64,000 nucleotides of DNA from Paenibacillus jilunlii (GTDB taxonomy: Bacteria > Bacillota > Bacilli > Paenibacillales > Paenibacillaceae), in NCBI RefSeq assembly GCF_900102965.1, contig NZ_FNGM01000001.1, positions 912,294 through 976,293 on the forward strand, read 5' to 3'. Each line of letters begins with the position of its first letter. Positions within the stretch are counted from its first letter, which is position 1. Below are positions 49,895 to 59,267 of this stretch, piece after piece. The notes beneath the pieces are model-generated. The model worked only from the letters and a program-made list of their open reading frames with translations. It had not been told where the DNA came from and did not search any database. Both the position numbers and the translations under genes were made by a program.

Positions 49895-52201
49895 GTGGAT
49901 GGGGATGTAGATGGGATCGTGGAAGGGAATGTGGTTGGGATTCCGTCCGGAACTGGGAAAGTCTGGTCACCGGCTTCGCTGGGCGGTGGCGGCTATATTA
50001 CGGGATTGATTCAGCATCCCGCACAAAGTGGAGTACTGTATGCCCGCTGTGATGTGGCGGGCGTTTTCGTCAGCCTCGATGGCGGCTTCAGCTGGGAGGC
50101 GCGGAACGGCGGGCTCACCAAGGCTTACCACCACCAGGTGCAGAGCTTCGCGATTAGTCCGCACCGCCCGGAGGTGCTGTTCCGCTGCTCCGGGGAGGTG
50201 CGGAGCCGTAAATTCTACGGCTCCGTACACAAGTCAGCCGATGGCGGGCATACTTGGAGAGAGGTGTGCACGGGTATGGGCTTTTACGGCAATGGCCCGA
50301 CCCGGATGTACGGGGAAGTCATCGCCGTAGACCCCTGCCACCCGGAGGTCGTAGCTGCCGGGGGTTACACCGGCGGTTTATGGATCAGCCAGGATGAAGG
50401 GGAGACCTGGAAGAGGACTCCGCTGCCGGAGGAGCGGTTCGGTTGTGTCGCTTTTCATCCGGGCATACCTGGAATGCTGTATGCCGGAACCATAAGCGAT
50501 GATGATCTGAATATGGACTACGCCGAGACAGGCGAAGGAGGAGTACTGGGGCTGCTCCAGGACCTGCCCCGGGGAAAGGCAGGCAGGCTGTATGCCAGCA
50601 GCGATCACGGGGGAACCTGGATTCTGCTGCATGAAGGCCCAAGCTTTGCCGGGCTGGCCTTTGACAGCCGTGATCCGCAGCGGCTGCGGGCGGCCTGCAT
50701 CTGGAACGGCATCCTCAGCAGCCCGGATGGCGGACGGACCTGGCAGAAGGACATGGCTGGACTGCCGGAAGATGGGCAAAGATACGGCACGGTTGTGCAG
50801 GACAGCCATCATCCGCAGCGGTGGTATACAGCCCCTGATGTCCGCCCGCATATGAAGGCGGTTCCCCCGATTCCCCTGTATGTATCTGGATTAGCCGGCA
50901 GCGGGAGCGGGGAATGGCAGCTCCTACGGCTGCATAACGATGACGATCTGAGCGGATTCCCGGCCTATATGGATCACTTCGGAAGCGGATCACGGGCGGC
51001 GGCAGCCGGCTGGGCGATATCCAAAATCATCGTCGACCGCTTCATAGAAGACCGGCTCTATCTGACCAACTGGTACGGCGTAGCGGTTAGTTCGGACGGC
51101 GGGAGAACCTGGTGTGCAGGGCATTTTCGGGGGCTGGAAACCACCTGCATGGAGGCTGTCGCCGCTGCTCCGCAGCAGCCGGGCAAATTTTGTGTGACGA
51201 TGGCTGACCATCCGCCGAAGGTAACGGAAGATGGCGGCCGAAGCTTCTGGAATCTTCCGGGCATTCCCGGTTATTCAGGGAGTACTGCCGTTGTAATTTC
51301 CCGGTCAGATTCCCGCCGCTATCTCTACGGATTAGTTGGTCACGGGAGGACCGCCTGCATTGCTCTTCACCGTGACGGCGGGGCGAACGCATCAGCCGTA
51401 CTGCCGCTGGGGACCGGATTGTTTGTGCAAGCTTTACGGGAGGACGGAGTGAAGAACGGGACCTTTTATGCTTATGTGGATGGACCGGTAGCTGCAGGAG
51501 CCGGAATCTACCGTTCCAGTGATGATGGAATGACCTGGGAGCAAACCGCTTTTCGTCCTCCGGCCTACATGGACACCCTTCCGTATCACAAGAACCGGAT
51601 CGAAGCCGAATTGCTCTCCGTTGTGGTGTACCAGGTCAAAAATGCCTGCGGGGCCAATCAAATGCTGGCGGCAAGCCCGTTTCACCAAGGCAGGGTACTG
51701 GCTGGCGAATGGACTGAAGGGATTTGGGAATCACGCGATGGCGGAGACACGTGGAAGTCCATCGGTGAAGGACTGCCGTTCCAGCGCAGCGGCCCTGCTT
51801 CCGTACTGAACGCTATAGCCTATTCAACCAATCACCCCGATTGGATTTATGCAGGATTCATCTCGGAGGGCCTGTGGCGCAGCAGTGATGGCGGACGGAC
51901 CTGGAGCAAGCTGTATCCGCTCATAGAAGGTGAAGTTTTCAATGTCTCCGCATTGGCCGTAGGCACGGACGATGAAGGAGAGGATCTTTTGATTCTAGCC
52001 AGTGAACCGATGGTGGTGAACGGTACAGACTCACAGGCTGTATACAGCCCGGATGGCGGCTGCAATTGGCAGGCTTGGCAGCAGTCCGGGATTGGCGCAG
52101 TGCGTTGGAAGGGTATGGCTCTTGATTGTGAGGGAAGACAGGTGCTTGGCGTGTCCTGCGGCAACGGAGCCTTTCATGTGGGCCTGGCGGACAAAATATA
52201 A
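49895..52201 (+). CDS. GH74-like xyloglucanase with Asp-box repeats, no signal peptide
   Basis: 768 aa, GTG start 7 nt after AAAGGAGG. It opens WSPASLGGGGYITGLIQHPAQSGVLYARCDVAG, matching the GH74 start where the Asp of (R)xD(I/V)xG is catalytic. About ten Asp-box motifs (SLDGGFSW, SADGGHTW, SQDEGETW, SSDHGGTW, SPDGGRTW, SSDGGRTW, SSDDGMTW, SRDGGDTW) indicate two seven-bladed propellers. GH74 enzymes cut xyloglucan; most are secreted, whereas no signal peptide is visible here, so it may trim imported oligosaccharides. It heads a polysaccharide locus. Related sialidase/BNR families are a less likely alternative. Confidence 0.8.
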   Translation: MDGDVDGIVEGNVVGIPSGTGKVWSPASLGGGGYITGLIQHPAQSGVLYARCDVAGVFVSLDGGFSWEARNGGLTKAYHHQVQSFAISPHRPEVLFRCSGEVRSRKFYGSVHKSADGGHTWREVCTGMGFYGNGPTRMYGEVIAVDPCHPEVVAAGGYTGGLWISQDEGETWKRTPLPEERFGCVAFHPGIPGMLYAGTISDDDLNMDYAETGEGGVLGLLQDLPRGKAGRLYASSDHGGTWILLHEGPSFAGLAFDSRDPQRLRAACIWNGILSSPDGGRTWQKDMAGLPEDGQRYGTVVQDSHHPQRWYTAPDVRPHMKAVPPIPLYVSGLAGSGSGEWQLLRLHNDDDLSGFPAYMDHFGSGSRAAAAGWAISKIIVDRFIEDRLYLTNWYGVAVSSDGGRTWCAGHFRGLETTCMEAVAAAPQQPGKFCVTMADHPPKVTEDGGRSFWNLPGIPGYSGSTAVVISRSDSRRYLYGLVGHGRTACIALHRDGGANASAVLPLGTGLFVQALREDGVKNGTFYAYVDGPVAAGAGIYRSSDDGMTWEQTAFRPPAYMDTLPYHKNRIEAELLSVVVYQVKNACGANQMLAASPFHQGRVLAGEWTEGIWESRDGGDTWKSIGEGLPFQRSGPASVLNAIAYSTNHPDWIYAGFISEGLWRSSDGGRTWSKLYPLIEGEVFNVSALAVGTDDEGEDLLILASEPMVVNGTDSQAVYSPDGGCNWQAWQQSGIGAVRWKGMALDCEGRQVLGVSCGNGAFHVGLADKI

Positions 52202-52271
52202 AATGGCACAAAAGTCGGACATCGTTGCTGCAGCATAGTTTTCGTTGCTGCTGTACCTTGTTGGATTTTGC

Positions 52272-52285
52272 GGTAAACGCTTACA
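52272..52285 (-). promoter_or_regulatory. CcpA cre box upstream of the GH26 mannanase
   Basis: Minus-strand TGTAAGCGTTTACC matches TGTAANCGNTNNCA except for the last base. 68 bp before the mannanase start. Confidence 0.6.
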
Positions 52286-52352
52286 TTGAAGGTGCCGGAC
52301 GACGTTATTGTCGTAATTCCACCGGCGAATGTGAGTGGGAGGCCTGATTGAA

Positions 52353-55352
52353 ATGGTACCGCGTATGTGGAGAAAATGGTTCCATGGTTGGCTGGCTGCA
52401 GTTGTACTGTCTGCTGTATTCATTGTCCAGCCGGCACCAATGCAGGCGGCTGGCGAAAATCTGCTGGGCAATCCAGGTTTCGAGGCTGGAGATGCTGCGT
52501 GGGAAAAGTGGGGAAGTCCGGTGGTAACAACCGCCGAGAAGCATGGGGGTGAAAAAAGTCTTCAGGTCAAACGGAACACCGGGGGAGCTTCGGCTTCTGT
52601 GGCAGTGAAGGAAGGAAAGACGTATCGGGTCGGTTTATGGGTTAAATTTGCCGCTGCAGGAGTCACGAATGCAACGATTGACATGGACGCGTTCGGAGCG
52701 CAGCAGACCAAGGAGCAGCTCCATTTTTCGGGCTCTACAGATTGGGAGTACCGTCAGCTGTTGTATACGCCAGGCCCCGGTGTACAGCATATCCGTTTGT
52801 CATTCTGGAACGGCACCGGTAAGGATTATTACATCGATGATGCCGTTATCCGGGAAAACGTGGATATTGAAAGGCCGACGACTCCTGGTGTCTGGCAGGC
52901 CCGGCATGATCCCGGAGCACTGAAGCTGACCTGGGCCGGCTCCACAGATGATATGGGCGTAGAGTCCTACCAGCTTGCTTACAAAAGAACAGATGCTGCG
53001 GACTGGAACACAGTGGCTGTGCCCCATCAGGAATCAGTCACGGAGTACACGTATACGCTGGATAACCTTGATCCTTTTTCGGTGTATGCGATTATGCTGC
53101 GGGCCAAGGATGCCGCAGGCAATACCTCTGATGCCGTAATGGGCCTCGAAGCTACCCCCGGACCCAATCTGGTGATCAACGGAGGTTTGGAGACTGGAAT
53201 AACAGTACCGTGGAAAAAAACAGGGACGGTTAAAACCACGACCTATGATCCGCATTCTGGACAATATGCTTTGCAGCTGTTCCATAACTCTACAGCCAGA
53301 ACGTTAAAAGTACCGGCTGACAGCAGCACTTCCTATCTCGTATCGTATTGGAGCAAATTTAATGCCGTCACACCTGGAACCTTTTCGGTTACTCTTGATG
53401 TTTATCAAGGTCCAGCTGTTATCCGTTATCCGTTTTATACGAACGCCACGGCCGCATGGTCCCGTTCGGAACAGATCATTCAGACAGGAAATGGGTTCGC
53501 CTGCCTGCAGCTGCGGGCCGGCAATTACAGCGGTGGAGATATGTTCCTTGACCAGGTGTTTGCAGGTAAAATGCCGGATATTCCCACTGACCTTAATCCC
53601 GGCGCACCTGCAGATTTCATAGCAGGAACCGTAGACGGGGTATCCGCAGAGCTGCAATGGGCTGCCTCCAGAGGCCCCTTTGGTGTGAGGGAATATAAGC
53701 TGCTGTACAAAAAAGCCGAAGACACCGAATGGGCCAGCCTGACGATACCTTATGTCCCTGGCCAATCCCAGTATGTCTACAAGCTGGAAGGCTTGTCACC
53801 TGGAAGCTTGTATGACATTGAGGTGAAGGCGGTCAGTGAAGGGACAGCCATCTCAGCCGCAAGCGCGCTTCAGGTGACCACCGCCACGATGGCACCGGTC
53901 AACCCGGACGCTTCCGTTGAAGCGGCAGCACTGCTCGACCGGCTCTATGCAGCAACAGGAAACAGTATTTACACGGGCCAGCATAATTATTACGAAGAGC
54001 CCGCGAAATGGTACGATAAGGCAGCTGAGCTGACCGGATATTATCCGGCATTATGGGGCTCGGATTTCGCATATTATATTGGCGAAGACATGGGCGAGCT
54101 GCGCCAATCTATGATTGATGAAGCGATTCTTCAAGGCCAGGCGGGAACCATGGTCACTCTGACGTATCATCAGACCCGGCCCATGGACCCGGCAACCTCC
54201 GGCTGGGAGAGCGTTACAGGGGATGTAACGGAAGCCCAGATGACAGACATCGTCACGCCGGGCACCGAGCTGTACAATCAGTGGGCTGCCCAGGTGGATG
54301 AGGTCGCGGGATATCTGGAGCAGCTGCAGGATAAAGGCATTCCGGTATTATGGCGGCCCTATCATGAGATGAATGCTGAATTTTTCTGGTGGGGGGCAAG
54401 ACCGGAGCTGTTCAAGCAGCTGTGGCACAATATGTATGACCGCTTAACCAATCTGCATGGCCTGAATAATCTCCTCTGGGTATGGAATCCGAATGCGGAG
54501 AGCTCCTGGGCATATGATTCAGCCCCTTATTATCCCGGCCATGATGTCGTGGATGTGCTGGCTATGGATATTTATAACAATGATTACCGTGACACCTATT
54601 ACAACAAGCTGGTGCAGCTCAGCGGAGGACGGCCGATTGCCATCGGAGAAAATGGCGAGCTGCCGGATATGCAGATGCTGCGGGAGAAGCAGCCGAAGTA
54701 TGTGTATTTCATGACCTGGTCCGACTATTTGACGGATAAAAATTCAATCAGCGCTATTCAGGCGCTCTACAGCGACCCGCGCGCGCTGAACAACGGGGAA
54801 ACCGGCAATGGACCGTATGTTCCGCCTCCGGTGGACAGCTATCTGATCGACGATTTCGAGTCGTATGGCGGCTCGAATGGCAGCCTGCGCTCCAAATGGC
54901 AGCGCAATATCTCCGGCAATGCTGCGACGGTAACGCTGGATACGTATGGGCTGAACAGCGGAACCTACGGACTGAAGCTGGATTACACCATTGGTAATCC
55001 CGGTTATGCCGGAGTCTACCGGAGCATGGGCAAGGAATGGCCGGGCATGCAGGCCATCACCTTCTGGCTGCAGCCTGACGGCTCGAACCGCCAGCTGGCA
55101 GTCCAGTTCCATGAGACGAATGGCGAGGTCTGGGAAGCCGGGATCAAAATTGAAGGGACCGCTGCGCGGCTGGTGACCCTTCCTTTTACTGACTTCGTTA
55201 GACCTGGATGGTCTACCGGCGGCAACGGTGTTATTGATTTGGGCTCCATTAAGGAGTTTGCCTTCTATGTGGCCCAGGGCAGCGGTACCCAGGGCAGCGG
55301 AACTCTATATATTGATGATGTGCAGGCTGTGAAGCTCCCCACGGAAGAGTAG
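52353..55352 (+). CDS. Secreted multimodular GH26 beta-mannanase
   Basis: 999 aa. Signal peptide (cleavage near MQA-AGENLL), CBM4/9-like module (about 35-175), fibronectin type III (about 180-270), second CBM4/9-like module (about 275-410), second FN3 (about 415-510), GH26 catalytic barrel (about 520-810), and a C-terminal CBM11/CIA30-like module (YLIDDFESYGGSNGSLRSKW, about 830-995). Acid/base Glu672 is in RPYHEMNAEFFWWG; the nucleophile is Glu766 in PIAIGENGEL. It hydrolyses beta-1,4-mannan outside the cell. Start chosen at 52353, 10 nt after GGGAGG. Upstream cre box suggests catabolite repression. Confidence 0.92.
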   Translation: MVPRMWRKWFHGWLAAVVLSAVFIVQPAPMQAAGENLLGNPGFEAGDAAWEKWGSPVVTTAEKHGGEKSLQVKRNTGGASASVAVKEGKTYRVGLWVKFAAAGVTNATIDMDAFGAQQTKEQLHFSGSTDWEYRQLLYTPGPGVQHIRLSFWNGTGKDYYIDDAVIRENVDIERPTTPGVWQARHDPGALKLTWAGSTDDMGVESYQLAYKRTDAADWNTVAVPHQESVTEYTYTLDNLDPFSVYAIMLRAKDAAGNTSDAVMGLEATPGPNLVINGGLETGITVPWKKTGTVKTTTYDPHSGQYALQLFHNSTARTLKVPADSSTSYLVSYWSKFNAVTPGTFSVTLDVYQGPAVIRYPFYTNATAAWSRSEQIIQTGNGFACLQLRAGNYSGGDMFLDQVFAGKMPDIPTDLNPGAPADFIAGTVDGVSAELQWAASRGPFGVREYKLLYKKAEDTEWASLTIPYVPGQSQYVYKLEGLSPGSLYDIEVKAVSEGTAISAASALQVTTATMAPVNPDASVEAAALLDRLYAATGNSIYTGQHNYYEEPAKWYDKAAELTGYYPALWGSDFAYYIGEDMGELRQSMIDEAILQGQAGTMVTLTYHQTRPMDPATSGWESVTGDVTEAQMTDIVTPGTELYNQWAAQVDEVAGYLEQLQDKGIPVLWRPYHEMNAEFFWWGARPELFKQLWHNMYDRLTNLHGLNNLLWVWNPNAESSWAYDSAPYYPGHDVVDVLAMDIYNNDYRDTYYNKLVQLSGGRPIAIGENGELPDMQMLREKQPKYVYFMTWSDYLTDKNSISAIQALYSDPRALNNGETGNGPYVPPPVDSYLIDDFESYGGSNGSLRSKWQRNISGNAATVTLDTYGLNSGTYGLKLDYTIGNPGYAGVYRSMGKEWPGMQAITFWLQPDGSNRQLAVQFHETNGEVWEAGIKIEGTAARLVTLPFTDFVRPGWSTGGNGVIDLGSIKEFAFYVAQGSGTQGSGTLYIDDVQAVKLPTEE

Positions 55353-55509
55353 ACTGTGACCCTAGCGGGCAGCTTCACTCCGTTGATTACAGGGCGCTCA
55401 ACTCTTCATTGCTGGAGCACACTTTTCGTTGACCACGGTGCTGGAGGCTCCTTCCTGAACTGAATAAGATTAAAGTGTAGAGCAAGCAGATACAGGAAGG
55501 ATGACAAAC

Positions 55510-56463
55510 GTGGAAATCGAACGAAAGGTCATTACCAGGCCAAAAGGAAAGCCGTTCTCATGGTGGTCCAGGTGGATCAGGCAATGGGATATTCAGCTGA
55601 TGGTCGTACCCGCCATGCTGTTTATCTTCGTGTTCAGCTATCTGCCGATGTATGGGGTGCTGATGGCGTTCCAGGATTATCAGCTGTTCGGCGGTTTTTT
55701 TCACAGTCCCTGGGTCGGGTTCAAGCATTTTGAGGCGTTCTTCAACTCCCCTGACTTCTGGAATGTTATGCGCAACACGATTGTAATCAGCCTGCTGAAG
55801 CTGTGCATCGGGTTTCCGGCACCTATCCTGCTGGCCCTGATGCTGAACGAGGTCCGGCTGATGCTGTTCAAGCGGATCATCCAGACCGTCAGCTACCTGC
55901 CGCATTTTCTGTCCTGGGTCATCGTCGGCGGGTTCGTGGGCTCCATGCTTTCGACTGATAATGGAAGCGTTAACATGCTGCTGATGAGCCTGCATCTGAC
56001 ATCAGAGCCGATCAGCTTCCTGTCGGTGCCGGAATACTTCTGGGGGATTCTTGTCGGAACGGGCATCTGGAAGGAGATGGGGTTCGCAGCCATTGTCTAT
56101 CTTGCGGCAATTGCCGGGATTGACCCGCATCTCTATGAAGCCGCTTCCATTGACGGGGCTGGGCGGTTCAAGCAAATTCAGCTGATCACGCTGCCCTGCA
56201 TCCGGCCGGTCATTATTATCTTCCTGATCCTGGCGGTAGGCAATATTCTGAACGCCGGGTTTGAGGATATCCTGATCCTGGCTACCAACCCAATCCTGCG
56301 CGATGTATCCGATGTCATCGATACTTATGTCTACCGGATGGGGATTCTGAACAATCGCTTCTCCTATGCGGCGGCTGCGGGACTGTTCAAGGCGGTTGTA
56401 AGTATCGGGCTGCTGGCGCTTGCTAATAAGGCAGCAAGAAAAATGGGCTCAAGCCTATGGTAA
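55510..56463 (+). CDS. Sugar ABC permease (LplB-like), second system
   Basis: 317 aa with six membrane helices. Typical LplB opening is MVVPAMLFIFVFSYLPMYGVLMAFQDYQLFGG; the EAA loop is EAASIDGAGRFKQIQLITLPCI. GTG 55510 is preferred because AGGAAGG (55494-55500) abuts the ATG at 55501 but is well spaced for the GTG; difference 3 residues. First transporter gene after the mannanase, 157 bp downstream, so possibly co-transcribed. Predicted to import mannan-derived oligosaccharides. Confidence 0.9.
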   Translation: MEIERKVITRPKGKPFSWWSRWIRQWDIQLMVVPAMLFIFVFSYLPMYGVLMAFQDYQLFGGFFHSPWVGFKHFEAFFNSPDFWNVMRNTIVISLLKLCIGFPAPILLALMLNEVRLMLFKRIIQTVSYLPHFLSWVIVGGFVGSMLSTDNGSVNMLLMSLHLTSEPISFLSVPEYFWGILVGTGIWKEMGFAAIVYLAAIAGIDPHLYEAASIDGAGRFKQIQLITLPCIRPVIIIFLILAVGNILNAGFEDILILATNPILRDVSDVIDTYVYRMGILNNRFSYAAAAGLFKAVVSIGLLALANKAARKMGSSLW

Positions 56464-56511
56464 ACACGAATGCCGAACGTGAAACTGGCAAAAGAAAGCG
56501 GGGAGCAGGCT

Positions 56512-57417
56512 ATGATGAAGCTATCGGCGGGAGATAAGGTTCTGCAAGTTATGATATATACTGTGCTGCTGCTGCTGGGCTTCATCACCCTGTACCCCTT
56601 TTGGAATTCACTGGTGATTTCCTTCAACGTGGGCTCGGATACAGCGCTTGGCGGCATCACGTTCTGGCCGCGCAGCCCGACACTGGATAACTACGAGGTG
56701 GTGTTTCGGGACAGCCGTATCGGCCATGCATTTCTGATCTCCATCCTGCGCACTATCGTAGGTACAACACTATCGGTCCTGTTTACGGCTATTCTGGCCT
56801 ATGGCCTTTCCAGGCATGAACTGATGGGACGCAAAATATATATGGTATTCTGCATCATTACCATGTATTTCAGCGGCGGACTGATTCCCACCTTCCTGCT
56901 GCTGCGCGGGTTTGGCATGATGGATACCTTCTGGGTCCTGGTCATTCCCGGGATGATCAGTGTATACAACATGATTATTTTCCGGACTTTCTTTTTGGGG
57001 CTGCCGGCGGGACTTGTAGAGTCGGCGCGGATTGACGGCTGCAATCATATCGGAGTGCTGACCCGTATTATTTTGCCCATCTCCGGTCCTGTCGTGGCTA
57101 CCCTGTCATTGTTTACGGCCGTATACCACTGGAATGACTGGTTCTCGGCCAGCATCTATATCAATGATACCCGGCTGATTCCGATTCAGACCCTGCTCAA
57201 GCAGATTCTGAATTCCAATATCGTGACGGATCAGCTTCAGAAGGCCATTGGCAGCAGTGCGGCAGCTCAGGACCGGCTCGCGCTCGTGCAGTCGGTAACC
57301 AGCAAATCGCTGATCATGGCAACCACTATGGTGGCTACACTGCCGATCATTACGGTCTACCCGTTCCTGCAGAAGTATTTCGTAAAAGGCGTGCTGATCG
57401 GGTCGCTTAAGGAGTAG
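56512..57417 (+). CDS. Sugar ABC permease (LplC-like), second system
   Basis: 301 aa, six membrane helices, LplC pattern ILAYGLSRHELMGRKIYMVFCIITMYFSGGLIPTFLLLRGFGM, EAA loop VESARIDGCNHIGVLTRIILPI and closing YPFLQKYFVKGVLIGSLKE. Start 56512 follows GGGGAG by 6 nt; an ATG at 56470 would add 14 residues without a ribosome site. Partner of the preceding permease. Confidence 0.9.
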   Translation: MMKLSAGDKVLQVMIYTVLLLLGFITLYPFWNSLVISFNVGSDTALGGITFWPRSPTLDNYEVVFRDSRIGHAFLISILRTIVGTTLSVLFTAILAYGLSRHELMGRKIYMVFCIITMYFSGGLIPTFLLLRGFGMMDTFWVLVIPGMISVYNMIIFRTFFLGLPAGLVESARIDGCNHIGVLTRIILPISGPVVATLSLFTAVYHWNDWFSASIYINDTRLIPIQTLLKQILNSNIVTDQLQKAIGSSAAAQDRLALVQSVTSKSLIMATTMVATLPIITVYPFLQKYFVKGVLIGSLKE

Positions 57418-57487
57418 AGAAATCATGCAAGCGCTAGTGGGAGCGCAATTCAGACAACCAAGTGAACGTTAGAGAGGGGTTACTCAT

Positions 57488-59146
57488 TTGAAATCTACGA
57501 AGAAATTTCCACTGCTGAGTGTAGTATTGTGTTCGATGCTTCTGATCGCCGGTTGCGGCGGGGGGAACAATAGTGCGGCTCCATCCGCCAAACCTTCTAA
57601 GGAACCTGCGGCAACGCAGACTGCAGCGGCAAGTGCAAGTCCTGAAGCTTCATCCCCAGCTGCCCAAAGCACGGTGAAGCCGGTTTCCTTCACGTATTAC
57701 AGCAATTATGACTGGGATACCACAGAGGAATGGGGCAGAGACTCCACAACCAAGTGGATTGCCGACACCTTGAAGGTGAAGATGACACCGGTTCAGTCCA
57801 GCGGCGCGGCTGAGACCAAGTTCAGCACAATGATCGCTTCGGGAAGTCTGCCGGATGTCATCATGATGGACCGGGGAGCCAATGTGGAACGGCTGCGTCA
57901 GCCCGGACTGCTGGTGCCCCTGGACGATTATCTGGACCGCTACCCCAATCTCAAAAAAAATGCCGGTGAAGCCACGCTGAACATGCTGCGCTCGGAAGAC
58001 GGCAAGCTGTACCAGTTCCCTAACTGGTATACTTCAAGCCCGAACGGCAACGGCGGCTGGATTATTAACCGGAAAATATATAAAGAACTCGGTTCGCCGA
58101 AGCTGGAAACCTACGATGACCTGTATGCCTACCTGAAGCTGGTGAAGGAGAAACATCCTGATGTGGTGCCTCTTGAAGTAGGGGCTAAAGGCCGGGGGCT
58201 TGAAACGATGTACGGCGGTTTTGCTGAAAATAAACCCTACCTGCCCAAAGCCAATCCGGTAGGAAATACGCTGCAATCTATTTTTGAGGATCAGGTGTTC
58301 ATCGAGAATATGCAGTATGCCAGCAAGCTGTTCCGGGAAAAGCTCATTACCCAGGATCTGTTCACCCAGACCGGGGACCAGATCTCCGAAAAGCTCAAAA
58401 CAGGCCGCGTAGCAGTCTACGTGGACGGCGATGTGGTGAATCCGGGACGCGGTGCTGACACTACCTTGCGCACTGCTGATCCCGATGCCGGTTATGATAT
58501 CATTTGGCCGATTCACAAAGCCGGTCTGGACGCAACCAAAATTACACCGAACAACTACAATTCGCTGGGCTGGAACGTGCTGGTCATCACGAAAAATGCC
58601 AAAGACCCGGAAGCTATCTTCTCCTACCTTGACTGGGTGACAAGCGAAGAGGGACAGCGTATCCTGAACTTTGGCCGGCAAGGCCTTTACTGGGATGAGT
58701 TCGATGCGGACGGTGTGCCTATTCTGAATGAAGCAGGCCTGAATACCCCGCAGGGCGACAAGGATAAGGAAAGAATCGGCCGCTTTAACTGGGTCGGCAA
58801 CACTACCTTTATTGATCAGACCAAAGCGAAGATGGATGCACAGCTTCCGGCCGATAAGCAGAACTGGACTACGCTGGCACAGCAGAAGGTGACCTGGAAG
58901 ACCTCGAAGAACTTTACCGAATTCGTGAATCTTGATCCGCTGCCGGACTCGGAGGAAGGCACCATTGCTACTGCGGTGAACGATATTTTTCAGGAAGCCT
59001 TTGCCAAGGCACTGTATGCCAAGAGTGATGATGAGGTGCTGAGTATCTTGAACAAAGCGAATGAGGACGCGAAAAAAGCAGGTTATGAGAAGCTGCTGAA
59101 ATACCAGACTGAGAAATGGCAGGATAATCTGAGCAAGATGAAATAG
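57488..59146 (+). CDS. Sugar ABC solute-binding lipoprotein, second system
   Basis: 552 aa, TTG start with AGGGGTT upstream. Lipobox LIAGC (Cys23), Ser/Ala/Pro-rich spacer, then a type-1 solute-binding fold (SFTYYSNYDWDTTEEWGRDSTT, FSTMIASGSLPDVIMMDRG, YLDWVTSEEGQRILNFGRQG). It captures oligosaccharides outside the membrane for the two permeases. A short GCGCT/AGCGC hairpin (57431-57446) lies between permease and binding-protein genes and may affect mRNA stability. A terminator follows, so the two-component genes downstream are partly separate. Confidence 0.9.
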   Translation: MKSTKKFPLLSVVLCSMLLIAGCGGGNNSAAPSAKPSKEPAATQTAAASASPEASSPAAQSTVKPVSFTYYSNYDWDTTEEWGRDSTTKWIADTLKVKMTPVQSSGAAETKFSTMIASGSLPDVIMMDRGANVERLRQPGLLVPLDDYLDRYPNLKKNAGEATLNMLRSEDGKLYQFPNWYTSSPNGNGGWIINRKIYKELGSPKLETYDDLYAYLKLVKEKHPDVVPLEVGAKGRGLETMYGGFAENKPYLPKANPVGNTLQSIFEDQVFIENMQYASKLFREKLITQDLFTQTGDQISEKLKTGRVAVYVDGDVVNPGRGADTTLRTADPDAGYDIIWPIHKAGLDATKITPNNYNSLGWNVLVITKNAKDPEAIFSYLDWVTSEEGQRILNFGRQGLYWDEFDADGVPILNEAGLNTPQGDKDKERIGRFNWVGNTTFIDQTKAKMDAQLPADKQNWTTLAQQKVTWKTSKNFTEFVNLDPLPDSEEGTIATAVNDIFQEAFAKALYAKSDDEVLSILNKANEDAKKAGYEKLLKYQTEKWQDNLSKMK

Positions 59147-59168
59147 TGCTAGAGCCGTCATGATCCGT

Positions 59169-59199
59169 GGGGTATACTGAAGCCAAGTGTACCCCTTTT
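59169..59199 (+). terminator. Terminator after the second binding-protein gene
   Basis: 10-bp stem GGGGTATACT (59169-59178) with AGTGTACCCC (59186-59195), one G-U pair, then TTTT. The short T-run allows some read-through. Confidence 0.7.
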
Positions 59200-59267
59200 A
59201 CTATTTTATGTAATTCAATAATCTGAATTAACGGGGGCGGAATGATATCGGATGCGGGGAGGATGGG

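Noticed and set aside
58034..59161. 375-aa minus-strand frame
   Set aside because: Antisense of the second solute-binding protein gene; no domain pattern or ribosome site.
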